From an uncultured Acetobacteraceae bacterium (GTDB lineage Bacteria > Pseudomonadota > Alphaproteobacteria > Acetobacterales > Acetobacteraceae): a stretch of 64,000 bases of DNA. The notes beneath the pieces are model-generated. The model ran no database searches. It was not told where the DNA came from and saw only the letters and a program-made list of their open reading frames with translations. Positions 43,085 through 52,437 of this stretch are shown here, in pieces; position 1 is the stretch's first letter; every line of letters begins with the position of its first letter. The DNA lies in contig CAIXEA010000091.1 in NCBI GenBank assembly GCA_903918315.1, positions 47,127-111,126 on the forward strand, written 5' to 3'. A program made the position numbers and the translations under genes.

Positions 43085-44797
43085 ATGACCCGCAAAGGTT
43101 CCGACTGGATCGCCCCCGACTGCGCGGGCATGGATTTCTACGCCGCGGATCGCAGCCTGCGGGATTTGCTCGGGATTTATCTGCCGCAGGATGTGCGGAC
43201 CCATTTCGACCCCCATTTCCAGCGCATGGGTCAACTTGCCGGCGGCCGCCTCGACGAACTGGCCCGCGTCGCCGATCGCCATGGCCCGGTGCTGCATGCC
43301 CGCGACCGCTATGGCCGGGATGAGGACTGGGTTGAATACCACCCCGCCTATCGGGAGATGGAACAGATCGCCTTTCGGGACTTCCAGTTCCACGCCATGA
43401 GCCATCGCGGCGGTGTACTGGGCTATGACAAGCCACTGCCGCCGGTCGCTAAATACGCGTTTCAGTATCTTTTCGTGCAGGGCGAGTTCGGGCTGATGTG
43501 CCCGATCAGCGTGACCGATACCTCGATCCATCTGGTGCGCAAGTTCGGCAGCAACTCGCTGCAGGATTACCTGCTGCCGAAGATGCTCTCGGCCGATATG
43601 GCGACCTTCTGGAAGGGCACGCAGTTCATGACCGAGAAAGCCGGCGGCTCTGACGTCGGCGCGATTGAGACGGTGGCGCGCCAGACCGACGGCGTCTGGC
43701 GGCTGTATGGGGACAAGTGGTTCTGTTCCCATGTCGATGCCGATGTGGCGCTGATGCTGGCCCGGCCGGAGGGCGCGGCGAGCGGCACCAAGGGTCTGGC
43801 GCTGTTCGCACTGCCGCGGCGGACCCGCGATGGCAAGCGCAACGCGTATCGGATCGTCCGGCTAAAGGACAAGATGGGAACGCGGTCCATGGCGAGCGGG
43901 GAGATCAACCTCGAAGGCGCTGAAGCGTATCTGGTGGGCGATGTCGGCAATGGCCTGAAGCAGATGATGGAGCAGGTGAACCTCTCGCGCCTGTCGCACG
44001 GGGTGCGCGCGGCGTCGATGATGCGCCGCTGTGTGAATGAATCCCTGGCTGTGGCCCGGGGGCGGTCCGCGTTCGGCCGCATGATGATCGAATTCCCGCT
44101 GATGCGCCGGCAGTTGCTGAAGTTGATCGTGCCGACCGAGCAGGCGCTGTCGATGTCGTTCTGCACGGCGGACGCGATGGGGCGCGGGGCGCGGGAAGAG
44201 CTGCGCATCCTGACGGGGCTGCTGAAGCTGCGTGCCTGCCGAGACAATGTGCCGGTGGCCGTTGGCGCCATGGAAGTGCGCGGCGGCAATGGTGCGATCG
44301 AGGACTGGGTGAACCCTCGCCTGGTGCGTGACGCCCCCATCGGCCTTCTGTGGGAGGGAACGAGCAACATCAACGCCTTGGATGTTATCGGACGGGCTGT
44401 CGGCAAGGCGAAGGCGCATCTGGCCTTGCAGCGGCTGCTGCATGCCCGTTTGGATGAAGCCCAGGCGCTGCCGTCCCTGCTCCGCAACGCGTTGGGTTCG
44501 GCGCTGGATCGGGCCATGGCGCTGGCAGAACGGGTGGTGGATCAGGAACACCTCGCCCGGCAGGCCGCGACCGCGCTGTACGACGTCTCCAGCGCGGTGC
44601 TGCTGGCGTGGGAGGCGACGCGCCCCGGCGCCGATGCGCGGCGGGGCCTGATCGCGCGCTTCGTGCTGGCGCACAAACTGTCACCAAACGATCCCTTGGC
44701 GCCGGAGGAAGGTGCGTGGGAAGCTGCGGCGGCAGATTGGGTGCTAGGCGAAAAGCCGGCGACGCTGGATCAGATCGCGGGCTTGCTTTCCTCCTGA
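43085..44797 (+). CDS. AidB-like acyl-CoA dehydrogenase family protein
   Basis: A 570-residue long-form acyl-CoA dehydrogenase superfamily member. The N-terminal extension (about 1-110), the flavin-binding FWKGTQFMTEKAGGSDVGAIETVA and GDKWFCSHVDADVALML, and C-terminal VRGGNGAIEDWVNPRLVRDAPIGLLWEGTSNINALDVIGR fit the AidB branch (alkylation-response or isovaleryl-CoA-like). The WEGTSNI motif and the upstream EVRGGNG are typical. E. coli AidB binds DNA through extra basic residues; whether this one does is unknown. ATG 43085. The GFA protein gene follows 51 bp later. Confidence 0.85.
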   Translation: MTRKGSDWIAPDCAGMDFYAADRSLRDLLGIYLPQDVRTHFDPHFQRMGQLAGGRLDELARVADRHGPVLHARDRYGRDEDWVEYHPAYREMEQIAFRDFQFHAMSHRGGVLGYDKPLPPVAKYAFQYLFVQGEFGLMCPISVTDTSIHLVRKFGSNSLQDYLLPKMLSADMATFWKGTQFMTEKAGGSDVGAIETVARQTDGVWRLYGDKWFCSHVDADVALMLARPEGAASGTKGLALFALPRRTRDGKRNAYRIVRLKDKMGTRSMASGEINLEGAEAYLVGDVGNGLKQMMEQVNLSRLSHGVRAASMMRRCVNESLAVARGRSAFGRMMIEFPLMRRQLLKLIVPTEQALSMSFCTADAMGRGAREELRILTGLLKLRACRDNVPVAVGAMEVRGGNGAIEDWVNPRLVRDAPIGLLWEGTSNINALDVIGRAVGKAKAHLALQRLLHARLDEAQALPSLLRNALGSALDRAMALAERVVDQEHLARQAATALYDVSSAVLLAWEATRPGADARRGLIARFVLAHKLSPNDPLAPEEGAWEAAAADWVLGEKPATLDQIAGLLSS

Positions 44798-44848
44798 CGG
44801 ACCGTGTTAAGCTCGCTACGACGTTAAATCGTTACCAGGGAGAGTCAC

Positions 44849-45262
44849 ATGGCGAAGATCGAAGGCGGGTGCATGTGCGGCAAGGTGCGCTATAGCGCCG
44901 AGGCGGAGCCGATTTTTCAGGGCCTGTGCCATTGCAAGTCGTGCCAGAAGCTGACGGGAACATCGTTCTCGGTGGTGTTGGCGATCCCGACCCCGACCCT
45001 GTCGGTATCGGGGGCATTGAAGACCTTCGACAGCACCGGGGATAGCGGCCAGGGCGTCCATTCCTCATTCTGCCCGAACTGCGGTTCGCCGGTGATCGAT
45101 ACGGCCGATGTCATGCAAGGCGTGACGATGATCCGCGCCGGCACGCTGGACGATCAGAGCTGGCTGAAGCCGACGATGGAGATTTATTGCGACAGCAAGA
45201 TGCCCTGGGTGTCGCTGGGCGGCGGACTGCAAAGTTTCCCGAAGATGCCCGGGCCGGGTTGA
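44849..45262 (+). CDS. GFA/CENP-V family zinc protein
   Basis: A 137-residue protein of the glutathione-dependent formaldehyde-activating-enzyme-like fold. Zinc-binding cysteines lie in EGGCMCGKVRY, GLCHCKSCQKLTGTSFSV and HSSFCPNCGSPV. Most members are not true formaldehyde-activating enzymes and their role is unknown. GGGAG precedes ATG 44849. It follows the AidB-like gene on the same strand and is probably co-transcribed. Confidence 0.88.
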   Translation: MAKIEGGCMCGKVRYSAEAEPIFQGLCHCKSCQKLTGTSFSVVLAIPTPTLSVSGALKTFDSTGDSGQGVHSSFCPNCGSPVIDTADVMQGVTMIRAGTLDDQSWLKPTMEIYCDSKMPWVSLGGGLQSFPKMPGPG

Positions 45263-45374
45263 CCCAGTCGGGCCAGAGCGTGATCGGCGGAGGTGGAATA
45301 ACCGGAGCCGTGAATCACGCGATCAAACAATCGGTCAGACCCTGTCAGGTGCGCCTTAAAGCACTGGACAGGCT
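45263..45374. terminator. Short convergent gap with an inverted repeat
   Basis: Between the GFA gene and the convergent desaturase. CCTGTC (45341-45346) and GACAGG (45367-45372) are perfect 6-bp inverted arms about 20 bases apart. The right arm reaches almost to the desaturase stop. It could act as a terminator, but the loop is long and there is no T-tract. Confidence 0.3.
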
Positions 45375-46286
45375 CTAACCCCGCTCGGCCAGGTCACGTA
45401 CCAACCCGGCGTTCCAACTGAGGTAACCGCGTTGGACCACCGCCAGCTTCGCCCCGATCGCGGCATGCGAGGCGGGGAGGTGGTGGAAAGGGATCGTCGG
45501 GTAGAGATGATGCTCGGCATGGAACGGCATGTTCCACATCAGCAGCCGCACCAGCGGGTTGGTCAGCGTGGTGCGCGTGTTCGTCAGGCCGTTGCGGTCT
45601 TCCGTGCAGCCGGTGTGTTCCGCCAGCAGATAAGCCCGCAGTGGCGGCTGGCCCAGAAGCTGCGGGCCAACCCAGAAAAGGAACGGCGTTTTCCATCCGA
45701 AGAGGACGGCGGAGAGGATGGCGCCGCCGATCATTAGCAGGCTCATGGCGCGCAGGCTTCGGATGATACGCGGTGCGGCGACGGCGGGGATAAAGGGGTA
45801 GCCGCTCAAATCGCCCCTCCAGGCATCGAACATGACCCGCAGCCGCAGCCGCCAGAAGGGCACGCCAAGGACGCGCAGAACATAACCACCGATTGTTGTG
45901 GGGGGAGGGGAGAGCAACTCCGGATCCTCCCCGGGAATCTGGGTATTGCGGTGATGCGCCCAATGGAAGGCGGTGTAGAAATGCAGGTTCAGCAGCGACG
46001 GGCACGACACCATCCAGCCGACGATGGTGTTCAGCCGCTTGGTCGCGAAGACCGTCTGGTGCATGCATTCGTGGGCTGGGGCGAACAGCGCCGCTTGCAC
46101 CACGCCGAGCACGGCCATGGCGGGGATTGTTGTCCCGCCTGATGACAGAGCGACCAGCCAGCCGGCAACTGCCAGCAAGATAAGATGGATCGCGAGTTGC
46201 ACCGCCCCGCGGAGATCCGAGCGCCCCTGCAATGTACGCAGTTCCGGGCGGGTCAGCACGCGATCGGATGGGAACATTGCGCTCAT
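45375..46286 (-). CDS. Membrane fatty acid desaturase/hydroxylase family protein
   Basis: A 303-residue di-iron membrane enzyme with the three His boxes of the desaturase family: HECMH (about 73-77), HWAHH (about 108-112) and HAEHHLYP (about 258-265). Four or so hydrophobic segments flank them. It introduces a double bond or hydroxyl into an acyl or terpenoid/carotenoid chain using O2 and electrons from ferredoxin or cytochrome. ATG 46286; a later Met three codons on is possible. It is convergent with the GFA gene and separated by about 50 bp from the WcbI-like gene. The substrate cannot be read from sequence. Confidence 0.87.
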   Translation of the reverse strand: MSAMFPSDRVLTRPELRTLQGRSDLRGAVQLAIHLILLAVAGWLVALSSGGTTIPAMAVLGVVQAALFAPAHECMHQTVFATKRLNTIVGWMVSCPSLLNLHFYTAFHWAHHRNTQIPGEDPELLSPPPTTIGGYVLRVLGVPFWRLRLRVMFDAWRGDLSGYPFIPAVAAPRIIRSLRAMSLLMIGGAILSAVLFGWKTPFLFWVGPQLLGQPPLRAYLLAEHTGCTEDRNGLTNTRTTLTNPLVRLLMWNMPFHAEHHLYPTIPFHHLPASHAAIGAKLAVVQRGYLSWNAGLVRDLAERG

Positions 46287-46336
46287 GTTTGGATCATGGG
46301 GCTGAGGGGGCGGCTGTCACAGGCGCCTGAGGCGGG

Positions 46337-47221
46337 TTATGTCGGTAATCCGGCGATGATCATGCCAGCTTCGCGGATGAAAGCGAGATCTTTCCAATCA
46401 CCTGCGTGGTTGTCGAGCGCGGCGAAGGTCAGGGTGACCATCTCGGGCAGTGACCGCTCCCGCCGTTCCGCTTGCGATGGCAGGAACCATGTCATCGAGC
46501 CGGCTGAACCGACCCGCTGAGCCAGCGCTGGATAAACTGGCCAGATTTCGGCCCAGTCCAGGTTGTCAGGCTGCTGCGTGCGCAATGCTTGCGCCGTTTC
46601 CCGCTGTCCTGGGTGCAAGTATGTCCCTGAGAGCGCGCGCACAATGATGTCGAACAGGACAAACACGCGGGGGTGATGCGGCACGTAGAAAAAATCATGG
46701 CCCTTCTCCCAGCGGCGGACGTCCATCTCGATATCGTGTCCGGCGTTCAGAAAGTTCTGTATGAAACGCGTCCGTTCGGTATCGTAGTATCCGCCATAAC
46801 CCAATGCATCGAACACCTGGGGCCGGAACAGGGATAGCGTCTGGTCTGCGCTGTAGCCCAGGTATTTGGCTGCCACCATGATCAGCGACACCTGATCATT
46901 GTTATGGCTGGTGCTAAATGGCCCCCAAAGCCCAGGAACGCTGGCGATATCGGGATGCAGGCCACGAAAATGAATGGAGGGTATGACAATCCTGTCAGCC
47001 CGGGGGTTCAACGTGAGATCGATCGGATGCCCCGCCGGGTCCCATCCCAGATAAAGGTCACAGTGCGCGGCGTAGTCCGTGAAAGCTGGCTTGCTGTTGT
47101 CCTGGAGCCAGTCCGCGGCCTCCTGTACGCCGGCGCCGCGGACGTCCCATGCGGGAAAGATTGCCCGGATGGTCTGCACGAAGGTGCCAGTGACGCAATT
47201 TGAAACGACCAGGACGCGCAT
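46337..47221 (-). CDS. WcbI-like polysaccharide-modifying protein
   Basis: A 294-residue protein. The N-terminus RVLVVSNCVTGTFVQTIRAIFP and the internal IVIPSIHFRGLHPDI resemble WcbI, a CoA-binding putative acyltransferase of capsule loci. A conserved Trp/Tyr-rich middle (YGGYYDTERTRFIQNFL) follows, with no signal peptide. It lies 3 bp after the GSCFA gene on the same strand. In capsule loci, WcbI and GSCFA proteins are thought to place or remove acyl groups on sugars. No glycosyltransferases are nearby, so this pair stands alone. The family call is from motif memory. Confidence 0.65.
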   Translation of the reverse strand: MRVLVVSNCVTGTFVQTIRAIFPAWDVRGAGVQEAADWLQDNSKPAFTDYAAHCDLYLGWDPAGHPIDLTLNPRADRIVIPSIHFRGLHPDIASVPGLWGPFSTSHNNDQVSLIMVAAKYLGYSADQTLSLFRPQVFDALGYGGYYDTERTRFIQNFLNAGHDIEMDVRRWEKGHDFFYVPHHPRVFVLFDIIVRALSGTYLHPGQRETAQALRTQQPDNLDWAEIWPVYPALAQRVGSAGSMTWFLPSQAERRERSLPEMVTLTFAALDNHAGDWKDLAFIREAGMIIAGLPT

Positions 47222-47224
47222 GGC

Positions 47225-48280
47225 TCAAAACCCCACGTTGGTGCCGAACTGCTCTTCGTCGCAGATCACGGGCCTCTCCCGCGGAAACGCCCGGTCGAGC
47301 AGGGAGCCGCTGTCATGTGGCACCGATCCCGGCGTCGTCCTGGCGGTCGGTGTTTCCCGCAGATAGGACATGCGGAAGACGCGCATGACATGCGCCACCC
47401 CGGACGGCGCGATGGTCCGTTTATTCGGTTCGTAATACCCGCCATTATTGTAATGGCCCGAAATGATCTCGAAAGATGGGAAATAATACACGCAGGGCCA
47501 GGTCTGCTCAGCCTGTCCGCATACCGCCCGCAGGACCGACTTGCTGAAAGTGTTGGCGACCAGGACATGCTCATCGGTATAGGTCGCGGTGAGGGGAACG
47601 GGTGACACGGTCAGGATGATCCGGACCGCGGGGTTCACCCCGCGCAGCGCGTCCACGAAGTGGCTCAGGTCATCCCAGATGTCCTGATAGCTGAAATTGT
47701 GAAACCGGGCAGTGGGTCCGCTGTCTTTGCCCGTCACGAGGCCGGGCGGCAGCGGGAACACCGCGTCGCCGGCTGTCGATAGCCATCCTTCGGTGAGGCC
47801 CAGCGTGAAGACGAAGACCGCGCAGTCTGTGAACATCCGCCGCACGGCCCGCAGATGTTGGCCGCGCGCCTGAAAGACCGACTCCGGGTCCGCGAAGCCA
47901 TCCGCGAACATCGTCGGCCGGTACCCATCGACCCAACGCTCATCGGCCCGAATCCAGGCCGCCGGTGGCGGTGTACGGATCGAAAATGCTTCGTCGAATA
48001 ATTGGCGCAATTGCGCAACGGTGTAGATATTACCAAACGCCGCGGAGAACAGGGGTTGCCCCGGGTCCGAGGGTTCGGTCTGCAGGAACCCGATCCCCGC
48101 CAGGCTTTGCAGCGTTTGCGCCAGGTGCTGTGCGAAACAACTGCCCGCCGTAGCGACCTGAGTGCCTTGAGTCAGATCGAAGCGTTTGACCGGAATCGGA
48201 GAGACATCATTCGGATGCAGTGTTGCAACGGCATTCCGCCAGAACTGCTCCGGCGCTTTGGTTCCGTAAGGATTGGCCAT
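47225..48280 (-). CDS. GSCFA-domain SGNH-like hydrolase/acyltransferase
   Basis: A 351-residue protein. The naming motif GSCFA is at residues 46-50 in QVATAGSCFAQHLAQTL, giving the presumed nucleophile region of an SGNH-type esterase or acyltransferase. Other conserved blocks are FGNIYTVAQLRQLFDEA, FVFTLGLTEGW, ILTVSPVPLTATY and YFPSFEIISGHY (with late His). Members occur in exopolysaccharide loci. ATG 48280. It is the first gene of a two-gene unit with the WcbI-like gene. The substrate is unknown. Confidence 0.82.
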   Translation of the reverse strand: MANPYGTKAPEQFWRNAVATLHPNDVSPIPVKRFDLTQGTQVATAGSCFAQHLAQTLQSLAGIGFLQTEPSDPGQPLFSAAFGNIYTVAQLRQLFDEAFSIRTPPPAAWIRADERWVDGYRPTMFADGFADPESVFQARGQHLRAVRRMFTDCAVFVFTLGLTEGWLSTAGDAVFPLPPGLVTGKDSGPTARFHNFSYQDIWDDLSHFVDALRGVNPAVRIILTVSPVPLTATYTDEHVLVANTFSKSVLRAVCGQAEQTWPCVYYFPSFEIISGHYNNGGYYEPNKRTIAPSGVAHVMRVFRMSYLRETPTARTTPGSVPHDSGSLLDRAFPRERPVICDEEQFGTNVGF

Positions 48281-48441
48281 CAGCGCCTCCGTTGCATCGC
48301 GTACTGTACGGATTCCTCTGTAGCATGGCGGAACGGGCCGCCGGAACCCGCGAAAGTTCGGGATGCATCAGAATGTCGCTGCGCGGAGGTCCGGTCGGGT
48401 AAAAGCGCGAGGTCCGCGCTAGCCGCTGATTTTTGTGAACT

Positions 48442-48518
48442 TGGCGCGCCCGGAAGGACTCGAACCTCCAACCCCCAGATTCGTAGTCTGGTGCTCTATC
48501 CAATTGAGCTACGGGCGC
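48442..48518 (-). tRNA. tRNA-Arg (anticodon ACG)
   Basis: A 77-base cloverleaf on the minus strand. The acceptor GCGCCCG pairs with CGGGCGC, followed by discriminator G and an encoded CCA. The D-arm begins GCTC, the anticodon stem CCAGA/TCTGG holds loop CTACGAA with ACG at 34-36, and the T-arm has GGTTCGAGTCC. A34 would be deaminated to inosine by TadA to read CGU, CGC and CGA. It is a single gene, not in an array. Confidence 0.97.
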
Positions 48519-48564
48519 AAACGAGGAGCTGGGTGTAACCGAACCCCCCGCCCCTGACAAGGGG

Positions 48565-49677
48565 TTAAGCGGACAGTTTTTCCAATTCCCGCAGGATCGA
48601 TTCACCCATCACGCCGGTGCCGACACGCGCGGTGCCCACACCCATGATATCCGCCGTGCGCAGGCCAGAGCCCAGCACGTTGACGCAGGCTTTCTCGATG
48701 ATGGCCGCGTCTTCCTCCATGCCAAAGGAGTAGCGCAGCAGCATTGCGAAGCTGAGGATCTGCGCCAGCGGATTAGCCACGCCCTTGCCCGCGATATCCG
48801 GCGCGCTGCCATGGATCGGCTCATACAGCGCATGTCGCTTGCCGGAGGGCTGCACCGCCCCCAGCGTGGCCGAAGGGAGCATCCCCAGGCTGCCGGTGAG
48901 CATGGAGGCGAGATCGGACAGCAGGTCGCCGAAGATGTTGGAGGTCACGATGACGTCGAACTGGCGCGGCGCGCGCACCAACTGCATGGCGCAATTGTCG
49001 GCATACATGTGCGACAGCTCGACATCGGGGTATTCCCGCGCGCCCAGCGCCGTCACCGTCTGGCGCCAGAACAGGCCGGACTGCATCACATTAGCCTTCT
49101 CGACGCTGCACAGCTTGTTCTGCCGCTTGCGGGCGAGTTCGAAGCCGACGCGGGCCACACGCTCGATCTCACTGGTGGTGTAGGTCTCGGTATCGAAGCC
49201 GCGCTTCTGGCCGTCGGGCAGGGTTTCCACCCCGCGCGGCTCGCCGAAATAGATGCCGCCGGTGCTTTCACGCACGATCATCAGGTCCAGACCGCGGATC
49301 ACATCGGCCTTCAGCGTGGAGGCATCGACCAACGGATCGAGCACGATCGCAGGCCGCAGATTGGCGAACAGATCAAGCTCCTTGCGCAGGCGCAGGATCG
49401 CGATTTCCGGGCGCATGTCGAAGCCGAGCTTGTCCCATTTCGGCCCGCCGACGGAGCCGAACAGGATCGCATCGGCGTCCTTGGCGGCTTGCAGCGTGTT
49501 GTCGGTGATCGGGGTGCCCCGGGCATCGATCGAGGCGCCGCCGACGAAGTCTTCCGACACGTCGAAGGTCACCAGCCGGCGGCGGTCCATCCAGTCGATG
49601 ACGCGGCGCACTTCGCGCATCACCTCCGGACCGATTCCGTCGCCGGGGAGGATGAGAAGTCTCTTGTTGGCGGCCAT
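48565..49677 (-). CDS. leuB: 3-isopropylmalate dehydrogenase
   Basis: A 370-residue NAD+-dependent decarboxylating dehydrogenase that converts 3-isopropylmalate to 2-ketoisocaproate in leucine synthesis. Signatures are [16 protein letters not shown] at the start, [11 protein letters not shown], the substrate motif [28 protein letters not shown], the metal/substrate Asp region [29 protein letters not shown], and [24 protein letters not shown] 49677 lies 17 bp after leuD. Last gene of the leuCDB operon. Confidence 0.97.
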   Translation of the reverse strand: MAANKRLLILPGDGIGPEVMREVRRVIDWMDRRRLVTFDVSEDFVGGASIDARGTPITDNTLQAAKDADAILFGSVGGPKWDKLGFDMRPEIAILRLRKELDLFANLRPAIVLDPLVDASTLKADVIRGLDLMIVRESTGGIYFGEPRGVETLPDGQKRGFDTETYTTSEIERVARVGFELARKRQNKLCSVEKANVMQSGLFWRQTVTALGAREYPDVELSHMYADNCAMQLVRAPRQFDVIVTSNIFGDLLSDLASMLTGSLGMLPSATLGAVQPSGKRHALYEPIHGSAPDIAGKGVANPLAQILSFAMLLRYSFGMEEDAAIIEKACVNVLGSGLRTADIMGVGTARVGTGVMGESILRELEKLSA

Positions 49678-49694
49678 GGGGGCGTCCTTGTGGA

Positions 49695-50315
49695 TCAGGC
49701 GAAGGTGGAAGGCATCCAGGACTGCTCCTGGCGCTTGTGGTCTTCGAATGTGTCGATGGCTTTGTCGTGTTGCAGCGTCTGGCCGATATCGTCGAGGCCG
49801 TTCAGCAGCAGGTGCTTGCGGAAGGGATCGATCTCAAACGGGATCTCTTCGCCGCTGGGGCGCACGACGACCTGGCGTTGCAGATCGACCGTCACGCGGG
49901 CGTTGCCGCCAAGCTTGCTGTCTTCAACCAGTTGCTCACACACCGCGCGCGGCAGGCGCACCGGCAGGATGCCGTTCTTGAAGCTGTTGTTGAAGAAGAT
50001 GTCAGCGAAGTCCGGCGCGATGACGCAGCGGATGCCGAAATCCAACAGCGCCCAGGGCGCATGCTCCCGCGACGAACCGCAGCCGAAGTTTTCGTAGGCG
50101 ATCAGGACCTCTGCCTTGCGGTAGGGTTCCTGGTTGAGCACGAAATCGGGGTTTTCCGAGCCGTCCTTGTTGTAGCGAAGCGCATCGAACAGATGCACGC
50201 CGAGGCCGGTGCGCTTGATGGTCTTGAGGAAGCGCGCCGGAATGATCTTGTCGGTGTCGATATTCTGCATCGGCAGCGGCGCCGCGATGCCGGTCAATGT
50301 GTCGAATTTGTCCAT
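49695..50315 (-). CDS. leuD: 3-isopropylmalate dehydratase small subunit
   Basis: A 206-residue swivelling subunit of isopropylmalate isomerase, which partners LeuC to interconvert 2- and 3-isopropylmalate. Markers are [29 protein letters not shown] at the start, [20 protein letters not shown] and [24 protein letters not shown] 50315 is the family start (an upstream ATG-like codon at 50339 is not conserved) and lies 16 bp after leuC. Confidence 0.96.
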   Translation of the reverse strand: MDKFDTLTGIAAPLPMQNIDTDKIIPARFLKTIKRTGLGVHLFDALRYNKDGSENPDFVLNQEPYRKAEVLIAYENFGCGSSREHAPWALLDFGIRCVIAPDFADIFFNNSFKNGILPVRLPRAVCEQLVEDSKLGGNARVTVDLQRQVVVRPSGEEIPFEIDPFRKHLLLNGLDDIGQTLQHDKAIDTFEDHKRQEQSWMPSTFA

Positions 50316-50331
50316 GACCAATCCCTCTCGT

Positions 50332-51750
50332 TCAACCAAATTGCCGCACGTCGGCGAAGCGGCCGGTGACCGCGGCCGCGGCTGCCATGGCCGGTGACAC
50401 CAGATGCGTGCGCCCGCCGATACCCTGCCGTCCCTCGAAGTTGCGGTTCGACGTGCTGGCGCTGCGCTGGCCCGGGGTGAGCTTGTCCGGGTTCATGCCG
50501 AGGCACATGGAGCAGCAGGGATCGCGCCATTCGAAGCCGGCTTCGAGCAGAATGCGATCCAGCCCCTCCTGCTCCGCCTGCAGCTTCACCAGGCCGGAGC
50601 CCGGCACCACCAGCGCCTGCACCCCCGGGGCGACCTTGCGGCCCTTTGCGACATGGGCGGCGGCGCGAATGTCCTCGATCCGGCCATTGGTGCAGGAGCC
50701 GATGAAGATCACATCGACCGCCACATCCGTCAGGCGCTGCCCGGCCTGCAAGCCCATATAGTCCAGCATGCGCTGGTGCTGGGCGCGCTTGCCCTCATCC
50801 TCGATGTCCATCGGATTGGGGATCACACCGGTCACGGGGATGACCTGACCCGGTGTGGTGCCCCAGGTGACCATGGGTGCGATCTCATCGGCGGTCATGA
50901 AGACCTCGGTGTCGTAATGCGCGCCGGGGTCGGTGGGTAGGGTCTTCCAGTAGGCCAAAGCCTGCTCCCAGGCATCGCCCTTCGGCGCGAAGTCGCGGCC
51001 CTTGAGGTAGTCGAAGGTCTGCTGATCCGGCGCGATCAGACCAGCGCGGGCACCGGCCTCGATGGTCATGTTCGACACCGTCATGCGGCCAGCCATATCC
51101 AGCGCTCGGATGGTATCGCCGGTGTATTCGATCACGTGGCCATTGCCGCCGGCGGTGCCGATCTTGCCGATGATCGCGAGGACGACGTCCTTGCCGGTGC
51201 AGCCGAGGCCGAGCGTGCCGCTGACGTCGATGCGCATGTTCTTCTGCGGCGCCTGCAGCAGCGTCTGGGTGGCCATGACGTGCTCGACCTCGGACGTGCC
51301 GATGCCGAAGGCCAGCGCGCCCAAAGCGCCATGGGTCGAGGTATGGCTGTCGCCGCAGACGATGGTCGTGCCGGGCAGGCTCAGCCCGAGCTCTGGCCCA
51401 ATGATATGGACGATGCCCTGGCGCTTATCGAGGATGGGGATGTACGGCACCCCGAATTCCACGACGTTCTTTTCCAGGGTTTCCACCTGGATGCGGCTGT
51501 CTTCTTCCTTGATGTCGCTCGGCACGCGGGAGCCGACGGTCGGGATATTGTGATCCGCGACGGCGATGTGCATGTCGGGGCGGCGCAGCTTGCGGCCGGC
51601 CAGGCGCAGGCCTTCAAACGCCTGCGGGCTGGTGACTTCGTGCAGCAGATGGCGGTCGATATAAAGGATGCAGGTGCCGTCCGGCAGACGCTCCACGACA
51701 TGGGCGTCCCAGATTTTGTCGAACAGGGTCCGTGGCTTGGTGGCGGACAT
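50332..51750 (-). CDS. leuC: 3-isopropylmalate dehydratase large subunit
   Basis: A 472-residue aconitase-superfamily subunit. The [4Fe-4S] ligands are Cys353 (GSCTNGR) and two Cys of the [10 protein letters not shown] block (residues 413 and 416). Substrate loops include [27 protein letters not shown] and [12 protein letters not shown]. The conserved start [19 protein letters not shown] fixes ATG 51750, although the frame is open further upstream. First gene of leuC-leuD-leuB. Confidence 0.97.
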   Translation of the reverse strand: MSATKPRTLFDKIWDAHVVERLPDGTCILYIDRHLLHEVTSPQAFEGLRLAGRKLRRPDMHIAVADHNIPTVGSRVPSDIKEEDSRIQVETLEKNVVEFGVPYIPILDKRQGIVHIIGPELGLSLPGTTIVCGDSHTSTHGALGALAFGIGTSEVEHVMATQTLLQAPQKNMRIDVSGTLGLGCTGKDVVLAIIGKIGTAGGNGHVIEYTGDTIRALDMAGRMTVSNMTIEAGARAGLIAPDQQTFDYLKGRDFAPKGDAWEQALAYWKTLPTDPGAHYDTEVFMTADEIAPMVTWGTTPGQVIPVTGVIPNPMDIEDEGKRAQHQRMLDYMGLQAGQRLTDVAVDVIFIGSCTNGRIEDIRAAAHVAKGRKVAPGVQALVVPGSGLVKLQAEQEGLDRILLEAGFEWRDPCCSMCLGMNPDKLTPGQRSASTSNRNFEGRQGIGGRTHLVSPAMAAAAAVTGRFADVRQFG

Positions 51751-51923
51751 GATGCTCCCCGATCCTTGAAAATGGCCCGTCATGGGCGCGGTCGCCGTTG
51801 ATTTGGACGATGCGGCGGCTTTGCGCAAGTTGGTTTGGGTTATCGGACGAAGCGGCGCCGCATTCACGTTGACCCTGCTCGGTAGGAATCCGCTAAGCAC
51901 GTTTCATCGAAAGGTTCGCGATC

Positions 51924-52136
51924 ATGAAGCAGATCGTCCTTGATGCTGAAGCTGGCCAAATCTCCGCCGAACTTGCCCGCCGGGGCATTGCCAGCAATGC
52001 GCGCGTTGAAATTATCGATGTTCCAGATTTGCCTATGGCCATGATCGCGCAGGCCGGAAAAGCGTTCGACTGGCCGGCCGATTAGCCAAACCTCTACACC
52101 GATGCGGATCTCATTCGGCTTAGGGCCTGGATATAG
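51924..52136 (+). pseudogene. Antitoxin of a MazF-type pair, interrupted by a TAG codon
   Basis: ATG 51924 opens a 53-codon frame (MKQIVLDAEAGQISAELARRG...KAFDWPAD) ended by TAG at 52083-52085. The same frame then continues PNLYTDADLIRLRAW to a second TAG at 52134. The joined sequence, with a residue where the first TAG stands, resembles the acidic tail (DxPxLYTDADL) of small antitoxins that precede MazF/PemK toxins. A single G-to-T change in GAG would create the stop. The 53-residue product may still be made but would lack its toxin-binding tail. AAAGG lies 13 bases upstream of the ATG. Confidence 0.55.
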
Positions 52137-52437
52137 GCGTTCGGGACTATCGTGCTCACCCGCTTTCCATTCACCGACCTGTCCGGTGATAAGCGGCGTC
52201 TCGCTTTGGTCTTCTCGCGCGACAACGATCGGCGGGACGATCTCATGGTATGCTTTATCACGCTGGTGCCACGTGTCGGCCCCGATATCGCGTCCCTCGC
52301 CGCCACCGCCGGGACGGGGTTCAAGCCTCAGTCCGCCGTGCGGTTCGATAAACTGGCAACGCTGGACCGCTCTGTGATCACCGGGAAGCTGGCTGAAGGC
52401 GCAGCGCGCATGGTTTTTCAATGTGTTTGGAGTTTAG
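52137..52437 (+). pseudogene. PemK/MazF-family toxin, apparently decayed
   Basis: The frame reads GTIVLTRFPFTDLSGDKRR, then RRDDLMVCFIT and VRFDKLATLDRSVITGKL, the N-terminal, central and late motifs of MazF/PemK mRNA interferases. In functional members a Met precedes the GDIVL-like strand by a few residues. Here the frame opens directly after a TAG at 52134-52136 with no start codon; GTG 52152 would cut into the first strand. After ITGKL the continuing frame is unlike the family, while the +1 frame gives SWLKAQRAWFFNVFGV and a stop at 52435-52437, a credible C-terminus. Start loss plus a frameshift indicate an inactive toxin. Confidence 0.6.

Noticed and set aside
48551..48564. CCCC/GGGG mini-hairpin between leuB and tRNA-Arg as a terminator
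   Set aside because: Only four base pairs and no T-tract; too weak to call.
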